A DNA stretch of 64,000 nucleotides. It comes from Parasphingorhabdus sp. SCSIO 66989 (lineage in GTDB: Bacteria > Pseudomonadota > Alphaproteobacteria > Sphingomonadales > Sphingomonadaceae). Position 1 is the stretch's first letter. Each line of letters begins with the position of its first letter. The stretch spans positions 3,013,501-3,077,500 of the forward strand of contig NZ_CP136594.1 of assembly GCF_032852305.1 (NCBI RefSeq), written 5' to 3'. A model generated the notes under the pieces. The model made no database searches. It worked only from the letters and a program-made list of their open reading frames with translations, and had not been told where the DNA came from. Position numbers and translations under genes: made by a program. Shown piece after piece: positions 50,605 to 59,368 of this stretch.

Positions 50605-53600
50605 ATGCTGATCAAACGCCTGAAACTCTCCGGCTTTAAGAGCTTTGTCGACCCGACCGAATTGCATATCGAGCCGGGGCTGACCGGCATTGTCGGGCCC
50701 AATGGTTGCGGCAAGTCCAATTTGCTGGAGGCCATCCGCTGGGTGATGGGCGAAAACTCGCCCAAATCCATGCGCGGCGGTGGCATGGAAGATGTGATCT
50801 TCGCCGGAACCGAACGCCGCCCGGCACGCGACTTTGCCGAGGTGACATTGCTCGCTGAACGCCAGCGCGGTGATGTGGTGCATTTGCTGGGCGACACGAG
50901 GCGCAGCGAAGAGGAAGCCAACGACAATAACCCGCTGTTCGGCGATAGCGATGACCCCGAGCTGGAGATTGTCCGCCGCATCGAGCGCGATGCCGGTTCC
51001 GCCTATCGCGCCAATGGCCGCGATGTGCGCGCCAAGGATGTTTCGCTGATCTTCGCCGATGCCGCCACCGGGGCACATTCTCCGGCGCTGGTGAGTCAGG
51101 GGCGGATCGCTGCTGCTATCGCCGCCAAGCCCACCGAGCGCCGCCAGATGCTGGAGGAAGCGGCGGGCATTTCAGGGCTGCATGTCCGGCGCAAGGATGC
51201 CGAGCAGAAGCTGCGGGCCGCTGAAACCAATATGGCACGGTTGGAGGATATTCTCGCTGATCAGGACGCCCGCGCAGCGCATCTGCAGAAACAGGCGCGT
51301 GCGGCGGAGCGTTACAAGAAGCTCTCCGAGCAAATCCGCACCGCCGAGGGGCGGCTGATCTTTGCGCGCTGGCGCTTGGCGGCAGAGACCGCGAAACAGG
51401 CGCGTGCCGAAGCCGAAGCTGCAGAGGCGCGCGTTTCCGAGGGGCAGGCAGCGCTCGAAACGGCGCAGACCAAACAGAATGAAGCCACCCGCGCGCTCGC
51501 CGATGCCCGCTCGGCTGTCGAACAGGCACGCCAGCGCAGCAGTGATGCGGCGCATCATCTGGCGACGCTGACCGCAGAACGCGACCGGGTTCAGGCGCGC
51601 ATATCCGACCTGCAGCAACAGGCCGACCGCGTAACGCAGGATCGTGCGCGTGAGGATAAGCTGACCCATGATGCTGCTGCTGCGCTGAAACAGCTTGAGG
51701 ATGAATCGGAGCAGCTTGGGAAACAAATCAAGCAGGTTGAGGCCGATCTGCCGCAACGCAAAGCCGCGTTTGATAATGCCGAGCGCGCGGTGCGCGAAAC
51801 CGAGGTCGAACTGGCCCGGGCCAGCGCCGATGCCGCACGGATCGAAGCGGATATCCGCGTTTCTGATGCAGCGCTGGCCAATGCGCAATCGCAAATGGCC
51901 GATGCCGAGCGCTCCGCCGCCGCACTGGCTGAAGCTGAGGCTTCTCTGGAAGATAGCGAGGCGCTGGAACAGCAATGGCAACAGGCCGAAGCGCAATGCC
52001 AGAGCGCCGAACAGGCAATCACCAAAGCGCAGTCCGATGTTGAGGCGCTGACCGAGCGGCGCGCCGAACTGCAACGCGCACGGCAACAGGCCGAGACCGA
52101 TCTGTCCGCCGCGCGCGCCGAGCTGAACGGCGTCAAGCGCGAGCATGATGCGCTGGAGCGCGATCTCGCCAAAAGGCAGAGTGGCAGTAAGCTGATCGAT
52201 CAGTTAAGTGCCGATAAGGGCTATGAGCGTGCTCTGGCGGCGGCTTTGGGGGATACGCTAAGCGCGGCGCTGGCGGATCAGGGCGGCGATAATGCGCGCT
52301 ATTGGTCCGGTCAGGCTAGCGCTGCACCCGATGCCTTGCTCGATGGCTGCACCCGGCTTTCTGACCATGTGAAGGCCCCGGCGGCGCTGGCGGCGCGGTT
52401 GGATGCGATACTGGTGTGCGAAAGTGACAATGGTCAACCACTGGCACCAGGGCAAAGGCTGGTGACACGCAATGGGGCGCTGCGCCGCTGGGATGGCTAT
52501 GCCGCGCGCGGCGAGCAATCAAGCGCGGCGGAAAGGCTCGAGCGCGCCAATCGCCTGACCGAGTTGAAAGCCATTATTGCCGAGCATGAGGCGGCCATTG
52601 GCGCGCATGAAGCGGCCCTGTCAGAAGCCCGTACCGCCCTGGAAAACGCGCAGCAACAGACGCGAAATGCCGAGGCGGCGCGGGCAGAGGCGCATGAAGA
52701 CCATCGCCAGGCGTTGCGTGCCCGTGATGCAGCGGACTTTGCCCGGCAGCGCAATGCCGAGCGGCTGGCCGATCTCAACGAACGGCGCGAGCGCAGCGCC
52801 AGCGCCATGACCAATGCCAAGGCTGCGCTGGCCGAGGCGGAAGCGGCGCGCACCGCTCTGCCCGATGGTGCAGCGCAAAAGCAGCGACTTGCCGAAATGG
52901 AGCAGCAGAGCGAAACGATGCGCACCGCGCTGCAAAAGGCGCAAGCCGAGCTGGCAGCAAGCGATCAACAGGCAGCGCAAACCCGCGAGCGGCTGGCGGT
53001 AATCAAGGCCGAAATACGCGGCTGGCAGGCGCGTTCGGGTGAGGCTGACCAACGCTTGCAGCAACTCACCCAGCGCGAGAGCGAAATCGCCGCCGAGCAG
53101 AAACGTATTGCCGAGCAACCGGAAAAACTGGCTAAGGGTATAGCACAGGCCGAGCAAAGCCGTGCCGAGATTGACGCTACACTGAGCCGTAATATCGCGA
53201 CGCTGAACAGTGCTGAAGCCGCCGTCACCGAGGCCGAGACCACCAGCCGCGATGTCGGCGAGGCGCTGGCACAGGCGCGTGAAGGCCGCGCTGCCGCGCG
53301 CACCCAGGCGGAAAATGCCGATATGCGCCGGGTCGAAATGGGCCGCATTTCGGGCGAGCGTTTTTCCTGCTCGCCGCCGCTGCTGCCCGAGACCTGCGAT
53401 TTTGACGAGGATGATGTTGGCGATAGTGATGCTGAATCCGCCGGGCTTGATCGCTTGACAGCGTCGCGCGAGCGTATCGGCCCAGTCAATCTGGTGGCCG
53501 CCGATGAGCTGGAGGAACTGGCGCTGGAAACCGCCAGTGCGCGCGAGGAGCATGATGAGCTGATCACCGCAATTGCCGAGCTGCGTGGCTCAATCGGCAG

Positions 53601-54102
53601 TCTCAACCGCGAAGGCCGCGCCCGATTGCGCGCCGCATTTGAGGAGGTTGATAACCACTTCCAGCGGCTGTTCGTGCGGCTGTTCAATGGCGGCAAGGCA
53701 CATCTGGCGATGATCGACAGCGATGATCCGCTTGAGGCAGGCCTCGAAATCATGGCGCAGCCACCGGGCAAGAAACTCGCCTCGCTCACCCTGCTGTCCG
53801 GCGGCGAACAGGCGCTGACCGCCGTGGCGCTGATCTTCGCGCTGTTCCTGACAAACCCGGCGCCAATCTGCGTCCTCGACGAGGTTGATGCGCCACTGGA
53901 TGACGCCAATATTGACCGCTTTTGCGACCTTCTCGACCAGATGACCCGCGAGACCGATACCCGCTATCTGATCGTCACCCACAATGCTGTGACGATGAGC
54001 CGGATGCACCGGCTGTTCGGCGTGACGATGATCGAAAAGGGGATCAGCCGCCTGGTTTCGGTCGATCTGGGCGGCGCCGAGGAATTACTCGCGGCGGAGT
54101 GA
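50605..54102 (+). CDS. smc: Chromosome partition protein SMC
   Basis: 1165 residues. Walker A GPNGCGKSN (residues 31-39), a long coiled coil, a hinge around residues 510-660 (GSKLIDQLSADKGYERALAAALGD...), the returning coiled coil, then the signature LSGGEQALTA (about 1063) and Walker B VLDEVDAPLDDAN (about 1090). Forms the ring ATPase that organises and segregates the chromosome with ScpA/ScpB, which are not in the window. End of the dciA-DsbA-DsbA-smc run. Confidence 0.97.
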   Translation: MLIKRLKLSGFKSFVDPTELHIEPGLTGIVGPNGCGKSNLLEAIRWVMGENSPKSMRGGGMEDVIFAGTERRPARDFAEVTLLAERQRGDVVHLLGDTRRSEEEANDNNPLFGDSDDPELEIVRRIERDAGSAYRANGRDVRAKDVSLIFADAATGAHSPALVSQGRIAAAIAAKPTERRQMLEEAAGISGLHVRRKDAEQKLRAAETNMARLEDILADQDARAAHLQKQARAAERYKKLSEQIRTAEGRLIFARWRLAAETAKQARAEAEAAEARVSEGQAALETAQTKQNEATRALADARSAVEQARQRSSDAAHHLATLTAERDRVQARISDLQQQADRVTQDRAREDKLTHDAAAALKQLEDESEQLGKQIKQVEADLPQRKAAFDNAERAVRETEVELARASADAARIEADIRVSDAALANAQSQMADAERSAAALAEAEASLEDSEALEQQWQQAEAQCQSAEQAITKAQSDVEALTERRAELQRARQQAETDLSAARAELNGVKREHDALERDLAKRQSGSKLIDQLSADKGYERALAAALGDTLSAALADQGGDNARYWSGQASAAPDALLDGCTRLSDHVKAPAALAARLDAILVCESDNGQPLAPGQRLVTRNGALRRWDGYAARGEQSSAAERLERANRLTELKAIIAEHEAAIGAHEAALSEARTALENAQQQTRNAEAARAEAHEDHRQALRARDAADFARQRNAERLADLNERRERSASAMTNAKAALAEAEAARTALPDGAAQKQRLAEMEQQSETMRTALQKAQAELAASDQQAAQTRERLAVIKAEIRGWQARSGEADQRLQQLTQRESEIAAEQKRIAEQPEKLAKGIAQAEQSRAEIDATLSRNIATLNSAEAAVTEAETTSRDVGEALAQAREGRAAARTQAENADMRRVEMGRISGERFSCSPPLLPETCDFDEDDVGDSDAESAGLDRLTASRERIGPVNLVAADELEELALETASAREEHDELITAIAELRGSIGSLNREGRARLRAAFEEVDNHFQRLFVRLFNGGKAHLAMIDSDDPLEAGLEIMAQPPGKKLASLTLLSGGEQALTAVALIFALFLTNPAPICVLDEVDAPLDDANIDRFCDLLDQMTRETDTRYLIVTHNAVTMSRMHRLFGVTMIEKGISRLVSVDLGGAEELLAAE

Positions 54103-54120
54103 GGCTTGCACCAATTCACT

Positions 54121-54200
54121 GTCATCCCCGCGAAGGCGGGGATCCAGGGCAACATAATGCATCGCTTGCGGCTCTGGATTCCCGCTTTCGCGGGAATGAC
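54121..54200. repeat. Intergenic inverted repeat, family 8
   Basis: Arms GTCATCCCCGCGAAGGCGGG... (54121-54147) and its complement (54174-54200) match at 24 of 27 positions. The hairpin heads resemble those of family 1 in layout (CCCCGCG-AGGCGGGG), suggesting a distant relation. Between the convergent smc and GST genes. Confidence 0.7.
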
Positions 54201-54210
54201 AAAAAGGGTT

Positions 54211-55095
54211 TTAAACCGCCTCCGGGCTCTCCCCGCCAATCTTGTCCTGTGTGCGCAGGTCAAAGTCGCTGGCATCATGGCGCTCGAGCAATTGTTCGGA
54301 CGGATCACCAAAGGGCCGGTTGACCATCTTGCCGCGTTTTACCGCCGGGCGTGCGTTGAGCAATTTGCACCAGCGCTGGACATTCTCATAGCTTTCCACC
54401 TGGAGAAACTCACCCGCGCCGTAGAGCAAGCCCATAGCGAGCGCGCCATACCAGGGGAAGATGGCGATATCGGCGATGGTATATTCATCGCCTGCGATAA
54501 ATTCATTATCGGCCAGTTGCCGGTCGAGCACATCCATTTGCCGCTTCGCTTCCATCGCGAAGCGGTTGATCGGATATTCCATCTTGCTCGGCGCATAGGC
54601 ATAGAAATGGCCAAAGCCGCCGCCGAGATAGGGCGCGCTGCCCATTTGCCAGAACACCCAGTTCATCACCTCGGTGCGCAGCGGGCCGGAGGCGGGCAGG
54701 AATGTGCCGAATTTCTCCGCCAGATGAAACAGGATCGAGGCCGACTCAAACACCCGCACCGGCGCATCACCTGTGCGGTCCATCATCGCCGGGATTTTGC
54801 TGTTGGGGTTGATGGCGACAAAGTCGCTGCCAAACTGGTCGCCTTCCTGAATATTGATCAGCCAGGCATCATATTCCGCGCCTTTATGGCCTGCGGCGAG
54901 CAGTTCTTCGAGCATGACCGTGGCTTTGACGCCATTGGGTGTGCCGAGCGAATAGAGCTGATAGGGGTGCTTGCCGACCGGCAGTTCCTTGTCATGCGTC
55001 GCGCCCGCAATAGGCCGGTTGATGCTGGCAAATCGCCCGCCACTCTCACTGTCCCAGGTCCAGATTTTCGGCGGGATATATTCGGCTTCAGACAT
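54211..55095 (-). CDS. yghU: YghU-type glutathione S-transferase / disulfide-bond reductase
   Basis: 294 residues. Characteristic long N-terminal extension (YIPPKIWTWDSESGGRFASINRPIAGATHDKELPVGKHPYQLYSLGTPNGVKATVMLEELL), the Nu-class glutathione-site segment (INPNSKIPAMMDR, VFESASILFHLAEKFG) and a C-terminal helical domain (AGDEYTIADIAIFPWYGAL). These enzymes reduce disulfides with two bound glutathiones. AGGAGC precedes ATG 55095. Confidence 0.92.
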   Translation of the reverse strand: MSEAEYIPPKIWTWDSESGGRFASINRPIAGATHDKELPVGKHPYQLYSLGTPNGVKATVMLEELLAAGHKGAEYDAWLINIQEGDQFGSDFVAINPNSKIPAMMDRTGDAPVRVFESASILFHLAEKFGTFLPASGPLRTEVMNWVFWQMGSAPYLGGGFGHFYAYAPSKMEYPINRFAMEAKRQMDVLDRQLADNEFIAGDEYTIADIAIFPWYGALAMGLLYGAGEFLQVESYENVQRWCKLLNARPAVKRGKMVNRPFGDPSEQLLERHDASDFDLRTQDKIGGESPEAV

Positions 55096-55209
55096 GGGGC
55101 TCAGCTCCTATGGAATATGGATATGCGCCTCTACATAGAAAGAGATCGCGCAAAGGCCAATCTTTCCCTGTTTCGGCGATAGAAGAATTTATTGTGCGCT
55201 GAACTCGGT

Positions 55210-56313
55210 CTAACTCTCTGGCATACGAAACCGCGTCTTGAGCACACAGCCGGTGAACACCTCACCAGCCTTTGCCTTGGCGCTCCGCATGATGGCGCTG
55301 GCCTGCACGCCGAAATCCTCGCTCGGCTGGCTGTCGGCAACGCTGATATTCTCTAGCTCGCCTGACTCGGCAATATCATAGGTGATAAACGCCCAGCCCT
55401 CTATCGCACGGCGATTATAGGCTGTGGGATAGCGCAGGGCCGGTTTTGTTGCCCATTCATGATTGACCGGACAGGTGGCATCATCGGGACGATATTCTTC
55501 TTCTGTCGGCGAAGGTGGTGGCGGCATGGTCGCCGCGCCGAGCCAATAGCTATAGCGGCACTCCTGTTTCGGCCCGTCATAGTAACGGCTGCCATCTACC
55601 GCCTCCAAAGCATCGCTATCGAGCGCGGCATTGCCAGTGCTGTCCATTAGCGTGACGTTCTGGGTGCGACCAGAGTCATCAATATCATAGCTGATCATGA
55701 TCCAGTCGCGCACGCCAGCCGTTCTTGGCATCGCACGAAAATTCGGGAAGAGACGCCTTTGCGGCTCGGGCCGCGGCGTATCGTGGCAATCGCCCTGGTT
55801 ATACAAGCGCGCCCGCGCTGCTTCCGGTAATGGTACCGAAAGAGGAACAACCGCATAGCGCATCAGGTCAGACAGCTCTGCCTCGGCTAACTCGCTGATC
55901 TGCGGTCGATAAATGATAGTGCAATCATTATGCGGAGCACCGGGCGCAAAGCGCGATGCCGCCAATGCAGGCGCGATGTCCTGCCCCATAATGCGTCTGC
56001 GCCTCTCGGATATCCTCCTTATGCTCACCGTGCGCCCGCTTTCGTCAATCTCGAAGGTGTAAATGACCGGAAACACCTCTGATGATGGGCGCGCAATGAC
56101 GTTACCATAGGGCCGCTGCATAGTGGCTGGACGCACCGGAGTGGCGCTGCAGCTTACCTCACCCGGCGTCCAGCTGAGCATCACCTGAGATGGCAGCTCC
56201 TCGGCTGCTTCGGTGTCTTCGGTGGTTTCGGTTTCTTCGCTGGTGTCGTCGGCATCCTCAACCGGCTGGGCAGCGGCCAGAAGCAGGATTGAAGTGAGCA
56301 TAAAGAAGGTCAT
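55210..56313 (-). CDS. Secreted protein with TonB-C-like repeats
   Basis: 367 residues. Short signal peptide (MTFFMLTSILLLAAAQ), an acidic Thr/Glu linker, then three regions of TonB-C type: VIYTFEIDESGRTVSIRRIS, IMISYDIDDSGRTQNVTLMDSTGNAALDSDALEAV and FITYDIAESGELENISVADSQPSEDFGVQASAIM. Cysteines are spaced as if to form disulfides between repeats. No ExbB/ExbD contact helix. Related in style to 21190-21888. No clear ribosome site. Function unknown. Confidence 0.7.
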   Translation of the reverse strand: MTFFMLTSILLLAAAQPVEDADDTSEETETTEDTEAAEELPSQVMLSWTPGEVSCSATPVRPATMQRPYGNVIARPSSEVFPVIYTFEIDESGRTVSIRRISERRRRIMGQDIAPALAASRFAPGAPHNDCTIIYRPQISELAEAELSDLMRYAVVPLSVPLPEAARARLYNQGDCHDTPRPEPQRRLFPNFRAMPRTAGVRDWIMISYDIDDSGRTQNVTLMDSTGNAALDSDALEAVDGSRYYDGPKQECRYSYWLGAATMPPPPSPTEEEYRPDDATCPVNHEWATKPALRYPTAYNRRAIEGWAFITYDIAESGELENISVADSQPSEDFGVQASAIMRSAKAKAGEVFTGCVLKTRFRMPES

Positions 56314-56415
56314 GGCATTATCATATCATGGTCTCGGCGATGCGCCTTACAGGGCAACGCCTTTGATCAGTAAACTGCGATGCGGGATACAGCGCTTGAG
56401 ACGCCGGTAAAGCCT

Positions 56416-56871
56416 TTATTGGTCCGTTTCGTTATGAAGCACCAGACGCGGGCCGGTGCCCTGTTGCCCAACGCGGTCATCGGGATTGTAGAGCGCGCAT
56501 TGTTGCAGCGAGAGACAACCACAACCGATACAGCCATCCAGCCGCGCACGGGTACGTTCGAGCACGGCAATCTTCTCGTCGATCAAGCCGCGTACTTTTC
56601 CTGCGATAAACGACCAGTCCTTTTTTGTCGGCGCCTGATCCTTGGGCAATAGCGACAGTGCATTGGCAATTTCCGAAAGGCTGAGACCCAATTGCTGGGC
56701 GATCAGGATGAAGGACAGACGGCGAATATCGGCACGCAGGAAGCGCCTTTGGCCACCGGCGCTGCGCACCGGATGCACAAGCCCTTTCTCCTCATAGAAA
56801 CGAATTGCCGAGATGCTGAGACCGGTGCGCCGGGCCAAATCACCAATAGTAAGCTGGGCTTTCAGCGGCAT
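56416..56871 (-). CDS. soxR: Redox-sensitive transcriptional activator SoxR
   Basis: 151 residues from ATG 56871. MerR-type helix-turn-helix (LTIGDLARRTGLSISAIRFYEEKGLVHPVRSAGGQRRF), dimer coiled coil and the SoxR-specific [2Fe-2S] ligands CIGCGCLSLQQC. Oxidation of the cluster by redox-cycling compounds turns on target promoters. A SoxR box (56911-56928) lies between this gene and a divergent VOC gene; no soxS is present, as usual outside enterics. Confidence 0.95.
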   Translation of the reverse strand: MPLKAQLTIGDLARRTGLSISAIRFYEEKGLVHPVRSAGGQRRFLRADIRRLSFILIAQQLGLSLSEIANALSLLPKDQAPTKKDWSFIAGKVRGLIDEKIAVLERTRARLDGCIGCGCLSLQQCALYNPDDRVGQQGTGPRLVLHNETDQ

Positions 56872-56910
56872 CTGCCTTCCTCTTTTCAAAAATTCGTAAC
56901 AATTGCTTGG

Positions 56911-56928
56911 CCTCAACTTAGGTTGAGG
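56911..56928. promoter_or_regulatory. SoxR box
   Basis: CCTCAACTTAGGTTGAGG has arms CCTCAA/TTGAGG identical to the E. coli soxS operator (CCTCAAGTTAACTTGAGG), 18 bp long. Placed 39 bp upstream of soxR and 109 bp upstream of the divergent VOC gene, so it can serve autoregulation and activation of that gene. Confidence 0.85.
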
Positions 56929-57037
56929 TTGCACAAGGAACAAGAGGATTGATTCGGCATTGCGCAATCGCCGTCAGCCAGCCTGACCGACATCGCGATC
57001 AGCGATCAATCACAGCGATGGAGAAAGGACATGAACG

Positions 57038-57427
57038 ATGACCGAGGCAATCACAGCTAGGATAGAACATGTGAACATTACAGTGACCAACCCCAAGCGA
57101 TCGGCCGATCTCTTCTGCGCGCTTTTCGGTTGGCATATCCGGTGGGAGGGCCCATCAATGCTGGGTGGCCATACGCTGCATGTCGGCGATGCGGATGACT
57201 ATATCGCAGTCTATTCCAATGACGATGTGCGCAGCAAAAAGCCGCACTTTGCTAAAGGCAAGCCGATGAACCATATTGGCATTGTGGTCGATGATCTGGA
57301 TGCGGTGGAGCAGAAGGTTATCGCAGCCGGGCTGGAGCCCTTCTCACATGGCGATTATGACCCCGGACGGCGCTTCTATTTCTTCGATTGGGACGGGATA
57401 GAGTTTGAAATTGTGAGCTATTCCTGA
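57038..57427 (+). CDS. VOC (glyoxalase/bleomycin-resistance fold) protein
   Basis: 129 residues: IEHVNITVTNPKRSADLFCALFGWHIRWEG for the first betaalphabetabetabeta unit and NHIGIVVDDLDAVEQKVIAAGLEPFSHGDYDPGRRFYFFDWDGIEFEIVSYS for the second. The paired His/Glu positions of metal-binding VOC enzymes are visible (EHVN, NHIG, EFEIV). It may bind or modify redox-cycling molecules, given the SoxR box upstream. Substrate unknown. Confidence 0.9.
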   Translation: MTEAITARIEHVNITVTNPKRSADLFCALFGWHIRWEGPSMLGGHTLHVGDADDYIAVYSNDDVRSKKPHFAKGKPMNHIGIVVDDLDAVEQKVIAAGLEPFSHGDYDPGRRFYFFDWDGIEFEIVSYS

Positions 57428-57454
57428 GCAATCCTCCCCCAAGCGGGGAGGATA

Positions 57455-58378
57455 TTAGCCCGCCAGCCCCAAGGTCGCGCAGGCGAGGAACATCAACAGC
57501 CCGGCATTGCGGTTGGAGCGGAATTTGGTGAGCGGGTCGGCGGGGTCAACGGGTTTCAGGGTAATAATCTGCCACAAAAGATGCACACTGACCGGCAGCA
57601 AGGCGATCAGGCCGACCGGATCAGGCCGTTTGATCCAAAAGGCGGTGCACCATAGACCTATGGCGGCAAGATAGCAGAGCAACACCCCGAACCGCACCGA
57701 TCCGCCCATAGCGCGGGCGCTGGAACGGATGCCGACCAGCGCATCGTCCTCGATATCCTGCAGCGCATAGATGGTGTCATAACCGATGACCCAGAAGATA
57801 CAGCCGCCATAAAGCGCCAGCGCCATAAGCGACAGCTCGTTACTGACCGTCGCCCCCGCAACCAGCGCGCCCCAGCTAAACACCATGCCAAGCCAGGCCT
57901 GCGGCCACCAGGTGATGCGCTTCATAAATGGATAGGCGGCGACCAGTGCCAGACTGGCCAGCGCAATGCCCTGCGCCAGCAGCGGCAGTTGCAGCAGCAC
58001 CACCAATCCGATCAGGCACAGCATGATCAGCCATATCCATGCCGCGCGCAAGCTGACCGCGCCGCTGGGCAAGGGGCGGCTGCGCGTGCGCGCCACCTGG
58101 GCATCGAGGTCGCGATCGACAATATCATTATAGACACATCCCGCACCGCGCATCGCGATGCTGCCGAGAAGGAACCATAACAACAACGGCCAATCACTGC
58201 GCAAATCGCCGATCAGTGCGACGCCAAAGGCACAAGGCCAGAACAACAGCCACCAGCCAATCGGGCGGTCCAAGCGCGCCAATAGCGCAAAGGGCCGTGC
58301 CGAAGAGGGCAGCAGGCCCATCAACCCGCTATGCTCGCTGTCAGGCGTTAAATCTTTTAAGCTGCTTTCGCTGGACAT
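57455..58378 (-). CDS. ubiA: 4-hydroxybenzoate polyprenyltransferase
   Basis: 307 residues from ATG 58378; the open frame to 58540 includes a decayed repeat and is not family sequence. Eight to nine membrane helices with the two Asp-rich motifs NDIVDRDLD and DIEDD that bind the prenyl diphosphate via Mg2+. RTRSRPLPSG and SNRNAGLLMFL are also typical. Makes the membrane-bound ubiquinone precursor. Divergent from rsmE. Confidence 0.95.
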   Translation of the reverse strand: MSSESSLKDLTPDSEHSGLMGLLPSSARPFALLARLDRPIGWWLLFWPCAFGVALIGDLRSDWPLLLWFLLGSIAMRGAGCVYNDIVDRDLDAQVARTRSRPLPSGAVSLRAAWIWLIMLCLIGLVVLLQLPLLAQGIALASLALVAAYPFMKRITWWPQAWLGMVFSWGALVAGATVSNELSLMALALYGGCIFWVIGYDTIYALQDIEDDALVGIRSSARAMGGSVRFGVLLCYLAAIGLWCTAFWIKRPDPVGLIALLPVSVHLLWQIITLKPVDPADPLTKFRSNRNAGLLMFLACATLGLAG

Positions 58379-58391
58379 GCGCACCCAATAG

Positions 58392-58450
58392 CCGTTAGCC
58401 CTGACTTTGTCGAAGAGCGTTTTGCCAGAAGCGGGTGGGGTCAGCCTTAG
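58392..58450. repeat. Decayed family 3 repeat
   Basis: CCGTTAGCCCTGACTTTGTCGAAG at 58392 matches the left arm of the family 3 copies at 12958 and 15093. The right arm is worn (TCAGCCTTAGGG). It fills most of the ubiA-rsmE promoter space. Confidence 0.5.
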
Positions 58451-58511
58451 GGTGCCTGCGACATGGCGGCGCGACCGAGACATTTTGAGAGGAAACTCAG
58501 AAAGACACTCT

Positions 58512-59282
58512 ATGCCCGCAACACCCGCCTGGCCCCCCAAATCCGTGCCGCGCCTCTATGTTCCTGATCGCGACCTGGAGGTTGGCAGCGAGATGGTCCT
58601 TGATGACCAGCATGGCCATTATCTCGCCAATGTCATGCGGCTTCGCGTTGATGCCCAGGTGATGCTGTTCGATAATGAAACCGGCGAGTATCTGGCGAGC
58701 ATCACCGAAGTAAAAAAAAGCGCCGTTACGATTATCATCGAAGAATGGATGCGCGAGCGCGAAAGTGTTCCTGATCTCTGGCTCTGCGCGGCGCCGATCA
58801 AGAAAGATCGCTGGCACTTTATGGCGGAAAAGGCGTGCGAGCTAGGCATAGACCGCTTTTGCCCGGTGCGTACCGAGCGCACCATCAGCGACCGTATCCG
58901 TATGGACAAACTGGAAGCGCATATGATCGAGGCGGCGGAGCAATGCGAACGCACCGCTCTGCCTTCAATTGCAGAGATACAGGACCTGCCTGACATGCTG
59001 GCGCAATGGCCAGAGGGGCGGCATATCTTCTTTGCCGACGAGCGCCTGTTCGAGCGCGGCCAAGGCTCATTTCGCAAAGCTCTGGTCGATCACCCCGGAC
59101 CGGCGGCGATCCTTATCGGGCCGGAGGGCGGCTTTACCGATAAGGAAAATCTGATGATCCGCCAACATGCGCAATCGGTGGCAGTATCGCTCGGCCCGCG
59201 CATCCTGCGTGCCGAAACAGCGGCATTGGCGGCGATCAGCCTGTGGATGTCCGGTCGCGGCGACTGGACGCCGGAAAGCTAG
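58512..59282 (+). CDS. rsmE: 16S rRNA (uracil(1498)-N(3))-methyltransferase
   Basis: 256 residues from ATG 58512; the frame extends upstream into repeat DNA. SPOUT-type methyltransferase with an N-terminal PUA-like domain (PRLYVPDRDLEVG) and the knot motifs KDRWHFMAEKACELGIDRFCPV, ILIGPEGGFTDKE and VSLGPRILRAETAALAAISLW. In alphaproteobacteria rsmE is usually followed directly by gshA; here a 668-residue secreted protein gene lies between them. Confidence 0.95.
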   Translation: MPATPAWPPKSVPRLYVPDRDLEVGSEMVLDDQHGHYLANVMRLRVDAQVMLFDNETGEYLASITEVKKSAVTIIIEEWMRERESVPDLWLCAAPIKKDRWHFMAEKACELGIDRFCPVRTERTISDRIRMDKLEAHMIEAAEQCERTALPSIAEIQDLPDMLAQWPEGRHIFFADERLFERGQGSFRKALVDHPGPAAILIGPEGGFTDKENLMIRQHAQSVAVSLGPRILRAETAALAAISLWMSGRGDWTPES

Positions 59283-59368
59283 CGGTAAAGCTGCAAAAAT
59301 CGACATGGTTTATACTAAATAAACCATTTTAGCAGATACTCCCCGCCACATCAGACGGGGATTTTCGA

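Noticed and set aside
59341-59365. Terminator after rsmE (CCCCG ... CGGGG ATTTT)
   Set aside because: The stem is only 5 bp with a 10-nt loop and it contains the likely ribosome site of the next gene; too weak to list.
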